Assembly (NCBI GenBank): GCA_964621645.1 | Contig: CAZUMH010000110.1 | Location: 1-10,029, forward strand | DNA: 10,029 nucleotides | Direction: 5' to 3' | From: CAZUMH01 sp964621645 | GTDB lineage: Bacteria; Zhuqueibacterota; QNDG01; JAGLOF01 | Part shown: positions 6,611 to 10,029 of the stretch, in pieces | How positions within the stretch are numbered: position 1 is the stretch's first letter | How the letters are laid out: the number at the start of each line of letters is the position of its first letter | Program-made: the position numbers and the translations under genes | Notes under the pieces: generated by a model | The model's input: only the letters and a program-made list of their open reading frames with translations | The model's database searches: none | Told to the model about the DNA's origin: nothing

Positions 6611-7975
6611 TTATGGTTCGTGCCACTCCGGGAATCGATACGTAAAGGAAGGTCTGCGGCCGTAAAACAGATCATCGCCTGCCAGGGCCAGACGCCTGAA
6701 AATCGGATTCTTGCGAATTCCTGTACGGATAAAATTATGTACCAGACTGCTGGGATGGGAATAGGGACAGACCTTGAGACAGACGGAGCAGTCGGAACCA
6801 GCCTTGCGCCAATATGTGTAACACTTCTCCTGGCTGCTCACCCACTTTACAACTCCCCGTACTGTTTTTTTACCATCTTTATCGATGGCACCGGAAGGAC
6901 AGTTGACCGCGCATTTTTTACAGAGTTCGCATAATTGCTGCACTCCGAAGGCTATCGGCTTGTCAGGTAATAACGGCAGGTCCGTGGTTACCACGGCAAA
7001 ACGCGCCCGCGGACCGAAACGGGGAGTTATAACCAAGCCCATACGGCCCAACTCTCCCAGTCCGGCCTGTACTGCCAGAGAAGGACAGATAACACGATAA
7101 TTTCCATCAACATGGGGTCGCGCCCGATAACCCAATTTCTGAATATAGTGCGCCAGAATAAGAGCTACCTGTCCCACCTGGTAATATGATAAGGAAGATT
7201 CCGTCGTTGTAATGTGATGCGGAGCACATTTTACCATATCATAGTCCATCTCCACTGCCAGCACCACGGCGAAGGGATGATCCAATCTGATGGCTGCGCC
7301 CCAGGGCCCCGGCGATCTGCCTATATGAGTATAGACATCAGCTTGGTTTAATCGGGTTATTCCCACCAGATCCGCTCCCGCATAGCGGCTGAAGCCCTTG
7401 ATGCGCCGAGTAAATTCACCGGCATCAGCTTCGATCTTGGGCCGGCTTTCGATGCTTTCCTCCCAGGTTTCTTCCCGGAACAGCCGCTCCATAACATCAA
7501 AAACCGCCTCAAAATATGGAGTCGTCTTACTGCTGTAACTGAAACCGCCCGGTTCATCGATATTGGGTAGCTCCCTGATCTTGGTATCAATTTCTTTTAG
7601 CTCCGGATTATCATGGTAAAACTGGTCAAACTCCTTCATTCCAGGTTTGAGCCGGTAAAACCGGTGGAAAAAAGCATCCCGTTCATCAATGGGATCACGT
7701 TTCCCGTCCAGTCGCATTCCCCGCACAGCACCAACCGGGATCAGAAGGACAACAGCGCCAATGATAGATACACCGCCCCATACCGTTAAAATTGCGGATT
7801 CGGATGGAGGAGAAACCAGGAGCAGCACGATCCCTGCGATCCAAAAAGGCGAGGCTGCCAGGGCCATTATCCCGGCGGCCCGATTCCGCTTCTCCTGCAG
7901 AGACGTAACTATAAAAAGGAGTGAGAACAAAATCACACAAACGATTGAGATCCACCCTGCCACTATTAAAATCAT
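6611..7975 (-). CDS. Membrane-anchored reductive-dehalogenase-like (RdhA superfamily) cobamide/Fe-S protein
   Basis: A 454-residue protein. The N-terminus has three hydrophobic helices (about 2-24, 36-54, 62-86) and no twin-arginine signal. The positive loops EKRNR after helix 1 and RGMRLDGKR after helix 3 predict that the rest faces the cytoplasm. Residues about 190-410 match the RdhA/QueG catalytic region: AGADLVGITRL; SYYQVGQVALILAHYIQKLGY; AGLGELGRMGLVITPRFGPR (304-323); and TTDLPLLPDKPIAFG. Two 4Fe-4S motifs follow: C349-x2-C352-x2-C355-x3-C359-P and C385-x10-C396-x2-C399-x3-C403-P. Family knowledge says a corrinoid and two 4Fe-4S clusters catalyse reductive removal of halogen, or epoxyqueuosine reduction in QueG. 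The DKPI-FG linker and late motifs resemble RdhA more than QueG. No rdhB anchor gene is adjacent; the fused helices would replace it. Start ATG at 7975 has a modest AAAGGG upstream. The substrate is unknown, and dehalogenation is inferred. Confidence 0.87.
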   Translation of the reverse strand: MILIVAGWISIVCVILFSLLFIVTSLQEKRNRAAGIMALAASPFWIAGIVLLLVSPPSESAILTVWGGVSIIGAVVLLIPVGAVRGMRLDGKRDPIDERDAFFHRFYRLKPGMKEFDQFYHDNPELKEIDTKIRELPNIDEPGGFSYSSKTTPYFEAVFDVMERLFREETWEESIESRPKIEADAGEFTRRIKGFSRYAGADLVGITRLNQADVYTHIGRSPGPWGAAIRLDHPFAVVLAVEMDYDMVKCAPHHITTTESSLSYYQVGQVALILAHYIQKLGYRARPHVDGNYRVICPSLAVQAGLGELGRMGLVITPRFGPRARFAVVTTDLPLLPDKPIAFGVQQLCELCKKCAVNCPSGAIDKDGKKTVRGVVKWVSSQEKCYTYWRKAGSDCSVCLKVCPYSHPSSLVHNFIRTGIRKNPIFRRLALAGDDLFYGRRPSFTYRFPEWHEP

Positions 7976-8043
7976 GGAGCTGTCCCTTTTATCATCCCTA
8001 GCCTAATAGACGATCAGATCGCACATCACTGTAAGATCCGCCT

Positions 8044-8076
8044 GCCGAATGATGGCATGAGATATCGGTATTCGGC
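8044..8076 (-). repeat. Imperfectly spaced inverted repeat between the PqqD-like and RdhA-like genes
   Basis: GCCGAAT (8044-8050) pairs with ATTCGGC (8070-8076) across a 19-base spacer, about 25 bases after the stop of the PqqD-like gene. No T run follows, so a terminator role is weak. It could equally be an operator or chance. The rest of the 125-base gap (7976-8100) shows an 11-base palindrome, CGATCAGATCG at 8011-8021, and no convincing promoter. Confidence 0.3.
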
Positions 8077-8100
8077 CGCCATCCTGTCATCAGAAAGGCA

Positions 8101-8454
8101 TTACTCCCGTGGCGTCTCTGTGAGATCGATGAAGAGGTTTTTTTTCAGAATGGTGATGAATTCAGCCAGTCTGCGATATCGTTCCTCCTCATTCTCGGAA
8201 GCATGGAGTTCCTGACCAATCTCTTTAACGGTCCGGCTTCCGTCAATCAAATTCCAGACCCGAGAACCTTCTTCATCCAGATGAACCTGCACATATTCGC
8301 TTCGCCCCAGGCGCATGGCAATACGGCTTAACAGTTTGTTGCGGAAACGGGGGACGAGCAAAGATACTCGCCCCCCCTCCTTTTCTACAGATTCAGCCTG
8401 TCTTCCAGGTATCAGATCGAAAAGATTCGTCCCTTCGGAAAACTTCCGTGCCAC
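8101..8454 (-). CDS. Stand-alone PqqD-like protein (RiPP recognition element fold)
   Basis: A 117-residue soluble protein. The central and C-terminal part (about 52-110) fits the PqqD winged-helix fold: a strand giving YVQVHLDEEGSRVWNLIDG (54-72), the helix TVKEIGQEL, and a C-terminal helix with AEFITILKKNLFIDL. PqqD-type domains bind leader peptides of ribosomally made, modified peptides and present them to a modifying enzyme; some stand-alone copies have no known peptide. Residues 1-50 are basic and not part of the core domain. The GTG start at 8454 directly abuts the TAG stop of the OPT transporter (8455-8457), with GAGGAAAG inside the end of that gene as ribosome site, so translation is very likely coupled. 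No precursor peptide or radical SAM gene is visible here. The fold call is fairly sure; the role is open. Confidence 0.8.
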   Translation of the reverse strand: MARKFSEGTNLFDLIPGRQAESVEKEGGRVSLLVPRFRNKLLSRIAMRLGRSEYVQVHLDEEGSRVWNLIDGSRTVKEIGQELHASENEEERYRRLAEFITILKKNLFIDLTETPRE

Positions 8455-10029
8455 CTATTTCTCTTTCCTCAGGCGGCGCAGCGGAATGCTCCACATAAGG
8501 TAAAGCAGTATCACAAATACCGCAAAATAGAGGATGACGCCCAGCGGACCATTCGCCAGGGCGGGATCATTCCCAAGAATCTTATTCATATCGAATTTGG
8601 CTGCTACCAATCCAGCCAGGAGGATTCCCATAAGAGCCTCTCCCGCCACCATTCCCGATGCCAGGAGCAGACCATGATTTTCGGCCGTTTCCTTAATTCT
8701 TTCAATAAAGTTCTTGGCTTCTTCTCCCTTTTTCCCTTCTTTCTCCGCTTTCTTTTCTCCGTAACGGATCGCGCTTTTGTCCATGAAAAATTTGGCAATA
8801 CCGCCGATAAAGATAGCGAACGTGGTGCTGAAGGGCAGGTACATCCCCACAGCAATAAGCATGGGTGAAGGTGATTTAATCAGGATAAGGGCAATGGCGA
8901 AGAACATTCCGGCGATCACCAGAGGCCAGGCCATCTGTCCACCGACAATTCCCTTGGCCATCATGGACATCAGGCCCGCCTGAGGCGCGGGCAGATTTTC
9001 CGTGCCGATGGCATGAGCCGTGGGATCACCGGGGACTTTGTCCAGAAGTACAATAGGAAGCACCAAAACCAAGGAAGCCGCGATGACACCGATAATACCG
9101 CCAATCTGCATCTTCCAGGGCGTACCTCCCAGGATATGTCCGACTTTCCAGTCCTGCATCATATCCCCGGCAACACCAACACTGCAGGCCACGACCGCCG
9201 CAACTGCCAGGGTAGCGGCAACTCCGGCCGAACCCTTCATCCCGATAACCACCATCAGCAAAGCCGCCATGAGAAGAGTGGTCAGGGCCAGTCCGGAAAT
9301 GGGATTGGAACTGGATCCGATTACGCCCACCAGGTACCCGGCAACGGCGGCAAAAAGAAATCCGGCAATCGCCATAACCACAGCCGCTCCTACGGCACCG
9401 CCCCAGCCGGCACTTTCCGGCGTTTTGATTACTTGCTGAAACAGAATGATCATCGCCATGACCAAAACCATGATGGAAAGGATGACCATTCCGAATGGCG
9501 CGTCCTTTTCGGTGCGGGATTGCGCGGTATCGCTTTTAGCCGCGTTCTTTATGTCATTGAGCCCCCGGGTTAGCCCTCCGATGAGATTTTTCCGCATAGA
9601 AAACAGGGTGTAAAAGGATCCCACCAGCATACCTCCCACCGCAACCGGTTTGACTGTGGCATTATAGGTAGCCTTGGCAATGGTGATCCAGTCGCTTCCC
9701 TGGGCAAAAAAGTTCAGTTCACCGCTCAACAGAAATATAACCAGCGGCATAAGAAAGAGCCAGCCGAATATACCGCCAGAGAAAGTGACTGCCGCCAGCC
9801 TGAAGCCGATGTTGTAGCCAACTACCAGAAAAGCTTGTGAAATCTTGGGACTCTGGACAAACAGGCCGCCGTCCTGCCGAAACTCAGCTATTCTATCCTT
9901 GATAGTGATTACATTTGAATTGTCGTCAAGCAGGGAAATTTTGGATGCGCCAAGATTTAAAAATCCCTTGAAGGCGTCTTTTATGAGTGTAATTCCCTTG
10001 TTATTCTTGAAAAGTTCGATAAGGGCGGC
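8455..10029 (-). CDS. OPT family oligopeptide transporter, C-terminal 524 residues (start outside window)
   Basis: The frame stays open from the TAG at 8455 to the window edge; an internal ATG at 9750 is not the true start. The product is a multi-pass inner-membrane protein of the OPT family, which moves oligopeptides or metal chelates with protons. Signatures in visible numbering are: a loop then SPKISQAFLVVGYNIGFRLA near residues 60-79, GVIGSSSNPISG (235-246), GDMMQDWKVGHILGGTP (288-304), AVGMYLPFSTTFAIFIGG (393-410), a charged cytoplasmic-type loop (about 417-453), and SGMVAGEALMG (458-468). It ends with two helices and a basic tail, IPLRRLRKEK. These match the prokaryotic OPT subfamily, usually somewhat over 600 residues, so roughly 100 N-terminal residues are missing. 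The substrate cannot be inferred, though coupling to a PqqD-like gene hints at a peptide. Confidence 0.92.
   Translation of the reverse strand, partial: AALIELFKNNKGITLIKDAFKGFLNLGASKISLLDDNSNVITIKDRIAEFRQDGGLFVQSPKISQAFLVVGYNIGFRLAAVTFSGGIFGWLFLMPLVIFLLSGELNFFAQGSDWITIAKATYNATVKPVAVGGMLVGSFYTLFSMRKNLIGGLTRGLNDIKNAAKSDTAQSRTEKDAPFGMVILSIMVLVMAMIILFQQVIKTPESAGWGGAVGAAVVMAIAGFLFAAVAGYLVGVIGSSSNPISGLALTTLLMAALLMVVIGMKGSAGVAATLAVAAVVACSVGVAGDMMQDWKVGHILGGTPWKMQIGGIIGVIAASLVLVLPIVLLDKVPGDPTAHAIGTENLPAPQAGLMSMMAKGIVGGQMAWPLVIAGMFFAIALILIKSPSPMLIAVGMYLPFSTTFAIFIGGIAKFFMDKSAIRYGEKKAEKEGKKGEEAKNFIERIKETAENHGLLLASGMVAGEALMGILLAGLVAAKFDMNKILGNDPALANGPLGVILYFAVFVILLYLMWSIPLRRLRKEK

Noticed and set aside
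9013..9573. Plus-strand open frame rich in His, Asn, Gly and Arg
   Set aside because: Its odd composition is the antisense of the alanine-, valine- and isoleucine-rich OPT membrane helices; there is no ribosome site or domain.
9748..9750. ATG at 9750 as start of the OPT transporter
   Set aside because: The frame is open for 93 more codons to the window edge and encodes OPT-typical sequence (SPKISQAFLVVGYNIGFR), so this methionine is internal.

Overview
All eight genes in this window lie on the minus strand, so transcription runs from high to low coordinates. The window is densely coded, with no gap over about 150 bases. I see no rRNA, tRNA, transposase or CRISPR array. The gene mix suggests a Gram-negative environmental bacterium: an outer-membrane beta-barrel, a Tat-exported Gfo/Idh/MocA oxidoreductase, a HEAT-repeat/DUF1080 protein, an M28-type peptidase, an OPT transporter beside a PqqD-like protein, and a membrane-anchored reductive-dehalogenase-like protein. 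The style fits the wider FCB group (KSB1, Calditrichota, Latescibacterota or similar uncultured lineages). Clear Shine-Dalgarno sites make a typical Bacteroidota genome less likely. This placement is inference from gene content only.

Right-hand part (10029 to 8101): an OPT-family oligopeptide transporter whose start lies outside the window is followed, with no spacer (stop codon abutting a GTG start), by a small stand-alone PqqD-like protein of the RiPP recognition element type. The two are almost certainly co-translated. Centre (7975 to 5153): a cobamide/iron-sulfur protein of the reductive dehalogenase superfamily carries three N-terminal membrane helices in place of a Tat signal. Next is a putative outer-membrane beta-barrel protein of unknown function with its own sigma70-like promoter, a 10-bp hairpin in its leader and a strong intrinsic terminator.

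Left-hand part (5085 to 1): a good sigma70-like promoter sits just beyond that terminator and precedes a GNAT acetyltransferase. After it come a Tat-signal Gfo/Idh/MocA oxidoreductase, a secreted HEAT-repeat protein ending in a DUF1080 (3-keto-disaccharide hydrolase-like) domain, and the N-terminus of a secreted M28-type peptidase cut by the window edge. The gaps are 20 to 42 bases with no terminator between the genes, so this looks like one operon. The pairing of an exported Gfo/Idh/MocA enzyme with a DUF1080 protein fits the oxidative (3-keto) route of glycoside cleavage outside the cytoplasm.

The points most worth following up are the membrane-anchored RdhA-like protein, whose catalytic domain is predicted to face the cytoplasm; the translationally coupled OPT/PqqD pair with no visible RiPP precursor; and the exported Gfo/DUF1080 operon.
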